Part shown: positions 16,578 through 25,952 of the stretch, in pieces
Numbering within the stretch: the stretch's first letter is position 1
How the letters are laid out: each line of letters begins with the position of its first letter
From: CAYXTW01 sp964452645
GTDB taxonomy: Bacteria; Zixibacteria; MSB-5A5; GN15; PGXB01
Length of the DNA stretch: 56,022 bases
Reading direction: 5' to 3'
Assembly (NCBI GenBank): GCA_964452645.1
Contig: CAYVMO010000019.1
Coordinates: 1-56,022, forward strand
Notes under the pieces: model-generated
Told to the model about the DNA's origin: nothing
Database searches by the model: none
The model's input: only the letters and a program-made list of their open reading frames with translations
Made by a program: the position numbers and the translations under genes

Positions 16578-16605
16578 ATAATAGCAAATTTTTTAAATCT
16601 GTCAA
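16578..16605 (-). promoter_or_regulatory. sigma-70 promoter of ABC exporter leader
   Basis: On the minus strand TTGACA (16605-16600), a 16-bp spacer and TATTAT (16583-16578). It would start a leader transcript of about 265 bases before the first ABC gene. It is located just after the terminator of the upstream T9SS gene. Confidence 0.7.
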
Positions 16606-16612
16606 GGAAAAA

Positions 16613-16648
16613 TTTCAAAAAAAAGCCCGGGCAGAAGGCCCGGGCTTT
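16613..16648 (-). terminator. intrinsic terminator of the T9SS cargo gene
   Basis: The minus strand has a 10-bp stem AAAGCCCGGG / CCCGGGCTTT (16648-16639 with 16631-16622), a 7-base loop and a T-run, directly after the stop of the gene at 16655. Confidence 0.85.
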
Positions 16649-16654
16649 AAGAAA

Positions 16655-18538
16655 TTATTTAAGCAACAGCATTTTTTTGAAGCTGCTGAAGCTGTTATGC
16701 GATATCCGATAAAAATAAACGCCGCTGGCCACCTGGCCGCCGCTTTCATTGTCACCATTCCAGGCAACATCATAGCGCCCGGCGGGCATTTCTTTATTGA
16801 TAAGAGTTTTTACGCGCTGACCCAGAATATTGTAAATCGCAAGACTTGTTTTGCCCGGTTCCGGAAGGGCAAAGGCTATATGCGTCGTCGGATTGAACGG
16901 ATTCGGATAGTTTTGCTCCAGTTCATAAGTCAGGGGCAATAAATCGGGTTCGTCTTCATCAAGGAATTCTTTCGTACATATAAGCAACTGAGCCGTTTTG
17001 GCATCATTCGGTAAGACAACAGGTTCATTCTCGGATAGTTTCATCATGGCTCGGTTTCCCAATTTCAGCCAGGCATCCATACCCTCAGGTATTTGATCAA
17101 GATTGCTGACAGTCAAATTTCCACCGGAAGCATTTTTTAAATCCAAATCCCACGTGGCGCCGTCATCGAAAGGCGGACGGAAATCACTCTGTCGAAAACC
17201 ATTTGACTGATCGGGGAGTACGAACGCCAAACGAGGACCGGCCGGGGGCGGCGGCGGTTCGAAGAAATCGTATTTATCCAAACCGGATTTGGCATCTTTG
17301 CGGACACCCGCGAAGTTACCATTATCGAACAGGCCGTTTTTCTCAAGCCTTAAATTCACCGCCCAGTATTCTTTAGTAATCTTTGATTCTTTCATCGGTT
17401 TTTTGGGTACTGTTGCACTTTCCCGATAGCGGAACCAGGCCCGCGCACCGGGGCGATTCATATAGAAGAAAACACCTTCCCAGGCAGGAATGGTATCGAC
17501 CGTCACATAACCGGCGCCATTATAATAATAAGCCGAATCTATCATATCAGCGGTCGAAGTACGATCCAGCCAGCCGCCAACCGTATCGAAACGAAGCGAA
17601 TCCCAATCTACCGTAAAAGCAAAGGGATTGGCGAGCTGGTTCCAGCCGGAATCAAGCGGAACCCGATAATATTTATTTCCATTATAGGTTGTATCGGGCT
17701 TAATCGAATTGCCGGGTGAACCATAGATTTTACCGGCGCGCGTAATCAACCAGTAACCGCGTCCCGGATAAGTCGAATCGGCATCCGGGTATTCGATGAC
17801 CGAATCGAGCGCGGCCATATAACTGCCCAGGCGCCAATAGATTGGATCCGGGGCGCCGAAATCATCACCAAAGACGGTGCTGACTGATGACGAATCCTCA
17901 TCGATATCAACGGGAAGGCCGATAATGCGATATTGTTTGGCCGGTGTCGGAGTCGGTCGCCGACCCGAAGTATTGTCCAGATTACAAATCAGGAGGTATG
18001 GTGCTGTCGGTTCGCCGACCAGAAGCGAGTCGCTTCCGACCTGAACTTTCAGATAAAATTCAAGGCCACGAATACCCAGTGCGCTTCCCGGGACAATAAA
18101 GGTGAAGACCGTATCGCCCGGATTTCTTGAAAGAGATGTATCCTTGTAGGATATCTGCCCGCCATACCGATAAAAAATCTGGCCGACGGTATCGGCTCCT
18201 CGGCCACCGCTGAAAGCGACCTGGAGGAAATAATCCGCCCCGGCAACGACCTCGACTTCCGAGCTGTCTGTATAAAAAATATTAAAGGCGTACGGCTCAC
18301 CGATGGTAGCTATAACACCGCCGGACATAATAAAGCTACCCCCGGACGAGACACCTGATCCAGACAACGGTATCGAGCCGGTAAGGACATTGCTGGCGCC
18401 GGTAGATGTACCGCCCCCGCCGACAAAAGCGCCGGCGGATAATTTAAAATTGCCGGCGGACATCTGTGCCGATGCATTGCCAATAAATATCGTCGCGACC
18501 AGAACCGTAATCCAGCAAACAAATTTATTTATGTTCAT
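16655..18538 (-). CDS. secreted protein with T9SS type A sorting domain
   Basis: 627 residues from the ATG at 18538, which has GGAGG eight bases upstream; an in-frame TTG five codons earlier is a less likely start. A signal peptide ends near NASA. The next about 80 residues are Gly/Ser-rich (SAGNFKLSAGAFVGGGG...). The middle looks like beta-rich domains of unknown type. The C-terminus carries the type IX secretion/sorting domain: YELEQNYPNPFNPTTHIAFALP, then LAIYNILGQRVKTL, then GVYFYRIS and a final KKMLLLK. Such proteins are exported to the periplasm and then across the outer membrane and attached to the cell surface. The cargo function is unknown. Confidence 0.85.
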   Translation of the reverse strand: MNINKFVCWITVLVATIFIGNASAQMSAGNFKLSAGAFVGGGGTSTGASNVLTGSIPLSGSGVSSGGSFIMSGGVIATIGEPYAFNIFYTDSSEVEVVAGADYFLQVAFSGGRGADTVGQIFYRYGGQISYKDTSLSRNPGDTVFTFIVPGSALGIRGLEFYLKVQVGSDSLLVGEPTAPYLLICNLDNTSGRRPTPTPAKQYRIIGLPVDIDEDSSSVSTVFGDDFGAPDPIYWRLGSYMAALDSVIEYPDADSTYPGRGYWLITRAGKIYGSPGNSIKPDTTYNGNKYYRVPLDSGWNQLANPFAFTVDWDSLRFDTVGGWLDRTSTADMIDSAYYYNGAGYVTVDTIPAWEGVFFYMNRPGARAWFRYRESATVPKKPMKESKITKEYWAVNLRLEKNGLFDNGNFAGVRKDAKSGLDKYDFFEPPPPPAGPRLAFVLPDQSNGFRQSDFRPPFDDGATWDLDLKNASGGNLTVSNLDQIPEGMDAWLKLGNRAMMKLSENEPVVLPNDAKTAQLLICTKEFLDEDEPDLLPLTYELEQNYPNPFNPTTHIAFALPEPGKTSLAIYNILGQRVKTLINKEMPAGRYDVAWNGDNESGGQVASGVYFYRISHNSFSSFKKMLLLK

Positions 18539-18586
18539 AGGAACAACCTCCAATATGAGTAAAATAGCATTTTAATTTGCATGTCA

Positions 18587-19840
18587 TTACTCATTCCCCA
18601 GTTTTTCCAATAACTGGTCAAGCTGTTCCTCCAAATGAGAAATACGATTCTCCAATAGTTCTTGCGAGGTTATATCCGACGCACTTTTTACCATCGCGCC
18701 GTCCCCATAAACAGCCGAATTATGTTGAGCATCATACAGTTCATCGTTGATAACGGCTCCGTTAACATCTTCCAACGCGGCCAATGGGCTGCCCTTTTTG
18801 CCGCTATAATCAGAAGGGATATAGACTAAAATGAGCGAAAAATTATCAAGCGTGACAGCTACCGATGAGGATCGACTACCCTTTAAATACACGGTAAATG
18901 TCCCCGCAGAAACCGGAAACAGAAACTGGGAATAAACCGGTATATCATAATTTCCAGTCGGAGCGTATCTGCTGATTTGGCCGGTATTTAGTGTCACCGA
19001 ATAATAGCTTCCCCCCGGTGCGAGATATAACGAAATACGTCCGTAACTATCATAGGTTGTGCTATAAACATGCGGGATATTTAACGTTCCAAAAGCCATT
19101 GCTAAGACATATCCCGAGGCCGGAACATCAATTGCCTGACTCATTATGTCAGACGTAGACGTCGGTAATGCATAATTATTATAATTCATCGAATCGGCAG
19201 CACCGCATTCATCAAGAATCTTGAACCGATCTACGGCGTTATTGGCAATTTCACTGTTGGCGACAGCGCCGGCGGCTATTTCAGAGCTGCCCACGGCATC
19301 CGCTGCAATTTCGGAGGCTCCTACAGCATCCGCGGCTATTTCAGAGCTACCAACCGCGTCCGCAGCGATTTCAGAACTGCCGACCGCATTGGCGGCAATT
19401 TCAGACGCACCCACCGCACCGGTAGCTATTTTTGCGGCGGTTATAGAATTATCAGGAATCATTTCCGCCGCGTAGGCATATGGCGCCGACGTCATCAACT
19501 GGCGCGGTTGCATGGGGGTATCACCGAGGACCTGAATTTCCAGATATAATTTGTTGCCGCTCTGAAAAACCGTACTGCTGATGGCCGCCAATTCCGTCGT
19601 AAATATGCCACTGCTATCCGGGCTGACAATAATAGTATCAATCCATAATCGCGCACCACCGGAAAGAGCGTCATATATCGAGAATATTACCGAGGTATCG
19701 CTGGCCACGGCGTCACCGTTTGTTGCCGTCAGGCGACCCTGGTATGATAATGAATTCGGCGCCTGCGCGGCGGCGTGCATCGCTGCCAGACAAAAAAATG
19801 CCAAAAGATAGACAACCAGAATAATTAGCATTTTTCTCAT
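18587..19840 (-). CDS. secreted repeat protein with SEIAA decapeptide repeats
   Basis: 417 residues with a signal peptide (to about residue 26, MHAAAQ). It has a beta-rich N-terminal domain starting SLSYQGRLT, a seven-unit ten-residue repeat at about 131-207 (AVGSSEIAAD), a beta-rich C-terminal domain, and a heptad-like coiled coil in the last 28 residues (ISHLEEQLDQLLEKL). The SYQGRLT start followed by a K/EIAxxAVG repeat is common in surface or fibre-like proteins of FCB and Deltaproteobacteria. Trimerisation is plausible from the coiled coil. It lies between the T9SS cargo gene and a small envelope protein gene on the same strand. Its exact role is unknown. Confidence 0.75.
   Translation of the reverse strand: MRKMLIILVVYLLAFFCLAAMHAAAQAPNSLSYQGRLTATNGDAVASDTSVIFSIYDALSGGARLWIDTIIVSPDSSGIFTTELAAISSTVFQSGNKLYLEIQVLGDTPMQPRQLMTSAPYAYAAEMIPDNSITAAKIATGAVGASEIAANAVGSSEIAADAVGSSEIAADAVGASEIAADAVGSSEIAAGAVANSEIANNAVDRFKILDECGAADSMNYNNYALPTSTSDIMSQAIDVPASGYVLAMAFGTLNIPHVYSTTYDSYGRISLYLAPGGSYYSVTLNTGQISRYAPTGNYDIPVYSQFLFPVSAGTFTVYLKGSRSSSVAVTLDNFSLILVYIPSDYSGKKGSPLAALEDVNGAVINDELYDAQHNSAVYGDGAMVKSASDITSQELLENRISHLEEQLDQLLEKLGNE
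19220..19450 (-). repeat. 30-bp tandem coding repeat
   Basis: Seven units of about 30 bp within the gene at 18587-19840, encoding AVGASEIAAN-like decapeptides. The units differ at synonymous positions, so the array has been selected at protein level rather than freshly expanded. Confidence 0.8.
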
Positions 19841-19898
19841 TTGATTACTCCTTGCTTTTTAAATTGTCCTCCCCATCGAATTCATTTCCCGGCCGAAG

Positions 19899-20546
19899 TT
19901 ATTTCTTTCCGGCAGGCGGCGGCGGAAAATAGGCGAGTGTATCGAGCGGAGCTTCTTCATTTCCACCACCGGTAAGAAGAATGATACCTCCGACAACGAC
20001 GCCGACCCCGAGGCTAATAGCCCACCACTGCTTATACCAGGCGCCCTTTTTCTTCTCAGTCGGTTGTTCCGGCGTCGTCTTCTCGGGGACTTCGATTTTG
20101 ACGGGTTCCGGTTCGGTCTTTCCCTGGTCAACCATATCCTGGGCTTCTTTCATCATGTTCATAAATTCCGAAGAGGTTATATTCAATTCGCCGCGCCACT
20201 CGCGGTAAGCCTTGAAGGCGGCAACGAATTGCTCGATGACCTTTTCCTTTTTCTCGGAGTCATTCCTGACTTTGGCGTAGTATACTTCCGCCAGAAGAAT
20301 GTGCGCATCGGCCTTCTTTTGTATGTCCAGCCCTTCGGTCTTCAGAAAGTCGTTTATTTCCTGTTCAGCGCACTCATAATTGAGAGCCAGAAAATTCTTT
20401 CGAGCGTTTTCCAGAGTCGGATTGTTACGATCATACTTGCAGTCGGCTGTCTGCCCCAGAACCAATCCGGGCAGCATCATCGAATGCAAAAATATCATCA
20501 GCAATAAAACCGTGATTAGTCGAAATGCACGAGTTTGTTTTTGCAT
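19899..20546 (-). CDS. exported helical-repeat protein with C-terminal membrane helix
   Basis: 215 residues. A hydrophobic signal lies at about residues 11-31 (ending VLGQ). A helical, TPR-like region follows (ENARKNFLALNYECAEQEINDFL, then ADAHILLAEVYYAKV), then a proline/glutamate/lysine-rich linker (about 130-160) and a membrane helix (about 171-193). The last residues are proline-rich (FPPPPAG). I do not recognise a named family. It lies 26 bp downstream of a transmembrane Ser/Thr kinase gene on the same strand, so the two probably form one signalling or envelope unit. Confidence 0.65.
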   Translation of the reverse strand: MQKQTRAFRLITVLLLMIFLHSMMLPGLVLGQTADCKYDRNNPTLENARKNFLALNYECAEQEINDFLKTEGLDIQKKADAHILLAEVYYAKVRNDSEKKEKVIEQFVAAFKAYREWRGELNITSSEFMNMMKEAQDMVDQGKTEPEPVKIEVPEKTTPEQPTEKKKGAWYKQWWAISLGVGVVVGGIILLTGGGNEEAPLDTLAYFPPPPAGKK

Positions 20547-20572
20547 GATACCTCCTTGTAACTACGATTAGT

Positions 20573-22405
20573 TTACTTTTTTGACCAAAAAATCAGCATC
20601 GGCACTGATTCCATTTTCTCCCCTGCTATTGAACCAAGTGTCAGCGTCCCGTGATCGCCCCGAATCATATCGCGCGCCGGTCCACTCTCATACGGATTGA
20701 CGACAATCGAATCGATTCGCGGCGTTTCCGGATTACCACTGACATCATATATTCCGGCCTCGATCTGCCACCGCCCTTTCACTTTCTTAATATCCCAGGC
20801 GGGGAAGCGCCGCAACGTATACCCGCGGCCATTTAATTTCAGTTGTATCATAATATCCTGCGGCGACGGAATTAGAGAAACCGTCAGGCTGACCGAATCA
20901 TTGGAATTAAAAATATCCGGTAAATTGGCGGTAAATGTTTTCTTATCTCCGCTGACATTAAGTGTCTTCTTATAAATGGGGAAATCCTGATGCACGACCT
21001 GAATAGAGTGCCGCCCCGGTTTAACCAAAAAAGCGCTGTCAGGGCTTCCTTCCAAGCCGTCAATCATCACCGTCGCTTTGCCCGCCGGTAAAATATCCAG
21101 TATCAATCGAGATAATGTGGGTGACGGTTCGACATTTTTTTCGGTAGTGGTATCTTCCAGGGAGGCATATTCGCCCGGTCTGCTGACAGCCGCGGAACCT
21201 TTTTCAGCTTCCTCCTGGTTACCCGTGCCGGGGGGCAATTTGTTTTCAGGAGTAGTCTCCGGCTCCTTGTTTTCCGGCGAAATTTCCTCCGATTTAGATG
21301 CAATCATCGTTGTTTCGGTCGGGACTTTTGTTTTCACCGCAGCTGTATCATTCGGGACAACGACCGCCCCCTCTGTATTTTTCCCCGAAGTCTTTGCGGA
21401 ATTGGTGATTGCCGTCTCCGGACCGGCCGATCCGCCTCCGGCAAACTGATTTTGCCAGAGATCGGCAATCTTATGTCGGCCCAGGAAAACACCGGCTGCT
21501 ACCAAAACCAATATGGCAACATAGGGCAATACATTGTGACGCTTTTTGGCGCCGCCAAAAGCCTGTTTGAGGATTTCAAAATCCTGAGCCATCTCGCTTG
21601 CGGTCTGGTAACGCTTGGATGGATCGGGATGCGTCGCTTTCATAAGAATGGAGCGAAGCTCCGGCGAGAATTTCAGGCTGGATATTCCCCCCCATTCGGC
21701 CAGATTAGGATTGGCCGGATTTCTGTAAGGGAGATTATTTGTCGCCAGATTGAATAATGTCACGCCCAACTCATAAATATCGCTTAAAAACGGATTATAA
21801 CTGCTTTCACCCGACTGTCTTTCCGGTGCGGCGAATAATGGTGTCAGCGCCTGATAGGCCGTTTTGGTGGCATCACCGCCCATTTCCTTGGCGATTCCGA
21901 AATCTATCAGATAAACATGATTATTCTGGTCGAACATTATATTACTCGGTTTCAAATCGCGGTGGGCGATTTTCTTTTCGTGAGCATAGGCGATGGAGCT
22001 TGACATCGCCCGCGCGACCTTAAGAAAAAGATTCTCGTCAAGAGGCCCGTTCTCTTTCAGGACATGGCCGCCATCCTTACCGCTGATATGTGCCACCACC
22101 AGAGCGCCTTCCTCAGGCAAAAAGTCAATCACTTTGGAAATATTCGGGTGATCCAGCATGCACAAAATCTTGGCCTCTTTTACGAATTTGCTTCGCGACT
22201 GGACACGCTTGAAGAACTTGAAAACCAAAATTTGCTCGGGAAGATGCTTATTGAAACCGCCGTAAACCTCACCGAAGCCGCCGCCGCCGAGGTATTTATT
22301 TATTTTATATTTGCCGCCGACTTCCCAGCCAATAATCCCAAGGGGATCCTGACTTCCGCTTTCGGGAACCTCGTCCCAATTCATGGTATTATCATCTTCG
22401 GGCAT
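20573..22405 (-). CDS. transmembrane eukaryotic-type Ser/Thr protein kinase
   Basis: 610 residues. The kinase domain occupies about residues 30-280 and has the glycine loop LGGGGFGEVY, the ATP lysine in VFKFFK (about 63), HRDLKPSNIMF (148-158), DFGIAKE (168-174) and an APE-like APERQ. A single membrane helix at about 290-310 (VLPYVAILVLVAAGVFLG) is followed by a low-complexity linker rich in Thr/Glu/Pro and a C-terminal extracytoplasmic part beginning with a PEGA-like segment (ILPAGKATVMIDG...). The overall plan is of PknB-like receptor kinases in which an outside domain senses and the inside domain phosphorylates. The target is unknown; the neighbouring envelope proteins are candidates. Confidence 0.9.
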   Translation of the reverse strand: MPEDDNTMNWDEVPESGSQDPLGIIGWEVGGKYKINKYLGGGGFGEVYGGFNKHLPEQILVFKFFKRVQSRSKFVKEAKILCMLDHPNISKVIDFLPEEGALVVAHISGKDGGHVLKENGPLDENLFLKVARAMSSSIAYAHEKKIAHRDLKPSNIMFDQNNHVYLIDFGIAKEMGGDATKTAYQALTPLFAAPERQSGESSYNPFLSDIYELGVTLFNLATNNLPYRNPANPNLAEWGGISSLKFSPELRSILMKATHPDPSKRYQTASEMAQDFEILKQAFGGAKKRHNVLPYVAILVLVAAGVFLGRHKIADLWQNQFAGGGSAGPETAITNSAKTSGKNTEGAVVVPNDTAAVKTKVPTETTMIASKSEEISPENKEPETTPENKLPPGTGNQEEAEKGSAAVSRPGEYASLEDTTTEKNVEPSPTLSRLILDILPAGKATVMIDGLEGSPDSAFLVKPGRHSIQVVHQDFPIYKKTLNVSGDKKTFTANLPDIFNSNDSVSLTVSLIPSPQDIMIQLKLNGRGYTLRRFPAWDIKKVKGRWQIEAGIYDVSGNPETPRIDSIVVNPYESGPARDMIRGDHGTLTLGSIAGEKMESVPMLIFWSKK

Positions 22406-22560
22406 ATAAACTCCGCAACACGCTCAATATACCTCCGGTAAATGGTAAATAAAGATTTTATTTTCCGCAAGCGCAAGAACTTTTTGGGGCGTATCCAAAT
22501 TTACCCGGTTTCGGCCTTTTAATTAATTTTTTGAACGAGAGATCGAAAAGTGATGAATAT

Positions 22561-24024
22561 TCATAAGCTGCCTTTGAAAAATAATTTCCTGATTAGCGAT
22601 TTGCCGTAGTTTAACTCCGATTTGCCGAACAGCCCGGCAAAATATGTTAAGGCTGCGGCAACGATAATCAGTCCGATTTTTGTCACAATATTTAATAAAT
22701 TGACCTCTGTCAGAAATCTGCTTGAAATAAATATTATGGCCGCGGCAACGACGAGCATAATCAAAAAGGCGCCATATTTATACTCGATGCGATAATAAAC
22801 CTGTGACTGATAGACCAAAAGAACACACCAAACTATCGAGCCGAGAAGAGTAGCAACGGCAGCGCCCGTCATTCCGTATAACGGCACCAATACAATGTTC
22901 AAAATAATAGTAACAACAGCGGTTATAATACTTATTACCGTGAAATAAATTGTTTTCTTGGCAATATGAATCCCGAGACTCATCTGCAATCCCAGATAGA
23001 AGAAAGCCATGTAGGCGGCCAGAAGCGGCGTTATGCCGACCGCGCCAATATATTTTCGTGTTGTGAAAACCAAAAGAATCTCTCGTGTAAATAAGCTCAG
23101 TCCCAGGACGGCCACAACCGAAGCCGCAACCAGATAATTGGTTGTTTTGAGGTAAACTATGCGGGTTTCCTTTTCACGGTACCCGGAATATATATACGGG
23201 TCCAGTGCCGCGCCCACGCCGATAAAGACAAAACTGATCAGGGTCGCGAGCTTCGCTCCCACGGCATACAAACCGACCTCTTCAAGAGTACGATAATGAA
23301 CAAGAAAATATCGGGAGCAGTTTTGAATCAGGTAAACGGTAAGGCCGTAGGGAACCAATGGCAATCCGTACAGCAGCAATTCTTTTAGCCTTGTTAAAGA
23401 AAAATAGAAACTGAAGTATTTCCGGGTAACTATCAAAACAGCGATTAGAAAGAAGATCGAGGAGATAAGTGAGGCCGTAAACACGCCGGCTATCCCCCAT
23501 TTTAGAAAAACCACGAGCAGAACGGTCAGTGAAATTTTGCCGATCAATTTTCCGACCGACAATAATGTGTACGAAACCGATCGGTACTCGTATCTTAACA
23601 TGTTGATGCAAAGCGTAAAGCAATGGTCAAAGGGGATGGCAATAAACGCCAAAATCAGGAATCCGCTCTGGCGTCCCGACCGAAACAGCAATTGCGATAT
23701 TTTATCGGAAAACAAAACAAGGAGGCCCGAAGCAATAAATAGTACGGCAGCTCGGAAAAAAAGTGAGGTGGCTGCAATTACCCCTTTGTCTTTTTCATTT
23801 TCTTTTTCCAGATAAAAACGACCGGTTGCATTATCCATACCCATGATTAAGGTAACGCTGGCAAAGATAATTGTAATCTGGATCAGGTCGATAATACCAT
23901 AATCCTCCGGGGCAAATACGCGGGTGTATATGGGCACCATGAAGATGCCCATAATCGGGCTGGCCAGACTTCCCATAGTATAGACAAAAGACTGTTTAAA
24001 CAGGCTTATGAGTTTTTCTCTCAT
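22561..24024 (-). CDS. polysaccharide/lipid-linked oligosaccharide flippase (MATE/Wzx-like)
   Basis: 487 residues, almost wholly hydrophobic, with about 12-14 helices. The N-terminal MGSLASPIMGIFMVPIYTRVFAPEDYGIIDLI pattern is typical of Wzx/RfbX polysaccharide biosynthesis flippases. These proteins move undecaprenyl-linked sugar units across the inner membrane. It is the last gene of a minus-strand cassette with a PHP hydrolase, an ATP-grasp ligase and a polysaccharide deacetylase. No glycosyltransferase is in the immediate neighbourhood, which is unusual for an O-antigen or capsule locus. Confidence 0.88.
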   Translation of the reverse strand: MREKLISLFKQSFVYTMGSLASPIMGIFMVPIYTRVFAPEDYGIIDLIQITIIFASVTLIMGMDNATGRFYLEKENEKDKGVIAATSLFFRAAVLFIASGLLVLFSDKISQLLFRSGRQSGFLILAFIAIPFDHCFTLCINMLRYEYRSVSYTLLSVGKLIGKISLTVLLVVFLKWGIAGVFTASLISSIFFLIAVLIVTRKYFSFYFSLTRLKELLLYGLPLVPYGLTVYLIQNCSRYFLVHYRTLEEVGLYAVGAKLATLISFVFIGVGAALDPYIYSGYREKETRIVYLKTTNYLVAASVVAVLGLSLFTREILLVFTTRKYIGAVGITPLLAAYMAFFYLGLQMSLGIHIAKKTIYFTVISIITAVVTIILNIVLVPLYGMTGAAVATLLGSIVWCVLLVYQSQVYYRIEYKYGAFLIMLVVAAAIIFISSRFLTEVNLLNIVTKIGLIIVAAALTYFAGLFGKSELNYGKSLIRKLFFKGSL

Positions 24025-24133
24025 AATGCTGAAATGTCCTCTTTTCCCATACTTAAATTACAGGGGTACATAATAGAAGATATTCGGTTGCGCAACACAA
24101 TTTAAATTTATATCAGTGTCTCCAGTTGCCTTT

Positions 24134-24838
24134 TTAATGATCTGCTCTGATATCCGTCCCCAGATGATACATGCAATATTTTTTTATTACACTTAGAATC
24201 TGTCCGGGAATCTTCGAATAATTTCCGCGATTTATGAATTTTATAAGCTGACTGGCCGACTCCATATAAGGAAAAGCATGCATTATGGTAAATTCAGTAC
24301 TTCCGGCCAGCAGTTCTTCCCTTATATTATGGCCGGGAAGCACGACCCGGCATCTTCCGATTTCGGAAAGAAAATGCGCATCGCTTCCGACAATCATTGG
24401 CTTACAGTATTTATCCGCCAATTCTTTTGCCCTCCCGTTGGCCTCGGTACCGGCGCGTCCATTGAAAACTTCTATTAAGTCAACATCACCAATGATAAAA
24501 TCAAAATTTTTATGACCCTTATAAGGATGTGGAAGTACGACTAACCCGCCCTGTTCATGAATCTCGTTTATTACGCTTCGACAATCTCTTGATTTGATTT
24601 CATCATTTATGAATAATCCAATGAGATCACCAATGTCGGTTCGTACCTCAATCCCCGAAATAACGAAAAAATCAGGATCGTCATTTATGCTCCGAGCTTC
24701 TCTCACCCCTTTTATGGTATCATGATCCGTTATGGCAATACCGTCTAAACCCTTCTTTTTGGCGGCTTGAAGAATCCGCTCGGGCGAAGCGATGGAATCA
24801 TAAGAATATCTTGAATGACAGTGAAATTCAAAATTCAC
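24134..24838 (-). CDS. PHP-domain metal-dependent phosphohydrolase
   Basis: 234 residues with the PHP signature: FEFHCHSRYSYDS at the start, ITDHDTIKG near residue 40, a central HPYKGH and a late GSDAH. Such proteins use two or three metal ions to cleave phosphoesters; the substrate cannot be told. The GTG at 24838 is preferred because CGGAGC lies seven bases upstream and the protein then starts directly at the first metal motif. The ATG at 24859 has no ribosome-binding site. With the GTG start it overlaps the ATP-grasp gene by 11 bp, indicating coupled translation. Confidence 0.85.
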   Translation of the reverse strand: MNFEFHCHSRYSYDSIASPERILQAAKKKGLDGIAITDHDTIKGVREARSINDDPDFFVISGIEVRTDIGDLIGLFINDEIKSRDCRSVINEIHEQGGLVVLPHPYKGHKNFDFIIGDVDLIEVFNGRAGTEANGRAKELADKYCKPMIVGSDAHFLSEIGRCRVVLPGHNIREELLAGSTEFTIMHAFPYMESASQLIKFINRGNYSKIPGQILSVIKKYCMYHLGTDIRADH

Positions 24839-25952
24839 GATTCGGCTCCGGCAAACCATGAGGATGCTTCAGTTTTCCGCTTTTTATCAGTCGGGGAACA
24901 ATGCAAATCGTATTGGCCAGTTGATAAAGATTGGGAACAGGATCGGATATCGACAGATTGCTTTTCGTATTTTTCCTGATGAAATCGGAAAACCAGTCAC
25001 GTGCGGATTTCGGATTGGCCAGAAGATGAATAAAATCATCGGGAAACGGCCACCGAAATCGTAAACCCACGGGATATTTTTCAACGGTTTCAATATCACC
25101 CTCCATGGCCATTTTAGTCGCCAGGTTTGGGAAATCAACGCCACAAGCTATAGATAAATCAAGTGAACCCCAGAATTTGGGATTTATCTCCATTAGTCTG
25201 TACTTGCCGTCGCGTATGTCTTTTTTAAATTCAACCATAGCGACGCCATGCCAATTCAGGGCACTCAATAAGGTCTCGCCCTGTTTACGCAATTGCGGAT
25301 CATAAAAGCTCATAGCGGCCGTACTGGCTCCGCCGGTCGTGGGGAATTCCCTTATACGCTTATGCATGAAGATTGCTCGCGGAGTACCTTTGTTATAAAG
25401 GGCATAATAACCGTATCCACCGCCAATTATATATTCCTGCAGAACAGAATCGGAGGTGTCGATACGCGAGAGCTCTTCGCGCGAATTGACATATGCAACG
25501 TGTCCTGATTCTTTATTGCCTTTAACAACTATCGGAAATCGATCGACCTCATCGGGCGTATTAAAATTTTTGGGTGTGGCTACGCCCAAGGTTCGGGCGA
25601 ACTGCATTGTTTGAGTTTTATCTCCAGCGATTTGCATCGCTTCATAATCGGCCAGCGGAATTTTTACATACTTTTGCAAATCCCTCACATGTTGCGAAAG
25701 AGCGACGCACGATAGATAACCTATCGGTAATAAGACATCTATGTGATTTTTCCTGACATAATCAATCATAAACTCCGCGAACTTATGGCCGTCAGCCGGG
25801 TCAGGATAAATTATCCTCTCCCGGCAATACTTCGAATAAAACGACTGTCCTCGTCGATGGGCCCCGGCGATAACATAAATGCCTTTTCTTCCCAAGCTTC
25901 GGATTGCCGCCAGGGCATGCTTGTAACCGGCATCAGTTACAAATACTTTCAC
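24828..25952 (-). CDS. ATP-grasp domain ligase
   Basis: 374 residues. The N-terminal pre-ATP-grasp fold starts MKVFVTDAGYKHALAAIRSLG. The ATP-grasp core has FPIVVKGNKESGHVAYV, an EYIIGGGYGYYAL loop and the metal-binding RLMEINPKFWGSLDLS near residues 270-285. Family members form amide or peptide-like bonds through acyl-phosphates, for example adding amino acids to sugars or making carbamoyl-like products. In this cassette it probably modifies a cell-surface glycan or its precursor, which is inference. It overlaps both neighbours, 20 bp with the deacetylase and 11 bp with the PHP gene. Confidence 0.85.
   Translation of the reverse strand: MKVFVTDAGYKHALAAIRSLGRKGIYVIAGAHRRGQSFYSKYCRERIIYPDPADGHKFAEFMIDYVRKNHIDVLLPIGYLSCVALSQHVRDLQKYVKIPLADYEAMQIAGDKTQTMQFARTLGVATPKNFNTPDEVDRFPIVVKGNKESGHVAYVNSREELSRIDTSDSVLQEYIIGGGYGYYALYNKGTPRAIFMHKRIREFPTTGGASTAAMSFYDPQLRKQGETLLSALNWHGVAMVEFKKDIRDGKYRLMEINPKFWGSLDLSIACGVDFPNLATKMAMEGDIETVEKYPVGLRFRWPFPDDFIHLLANPKSARDWFSDFIRKNTKSNLSISDPVPNLYQLANTICIVPRLIKSGKLKHPHGLPEPNREF

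Noticed and set aside
19220..19450. CRISPR-like array of 30-bp units
   Set aside because: The units are contiguous without spacers and lie in frame in a protein gene.
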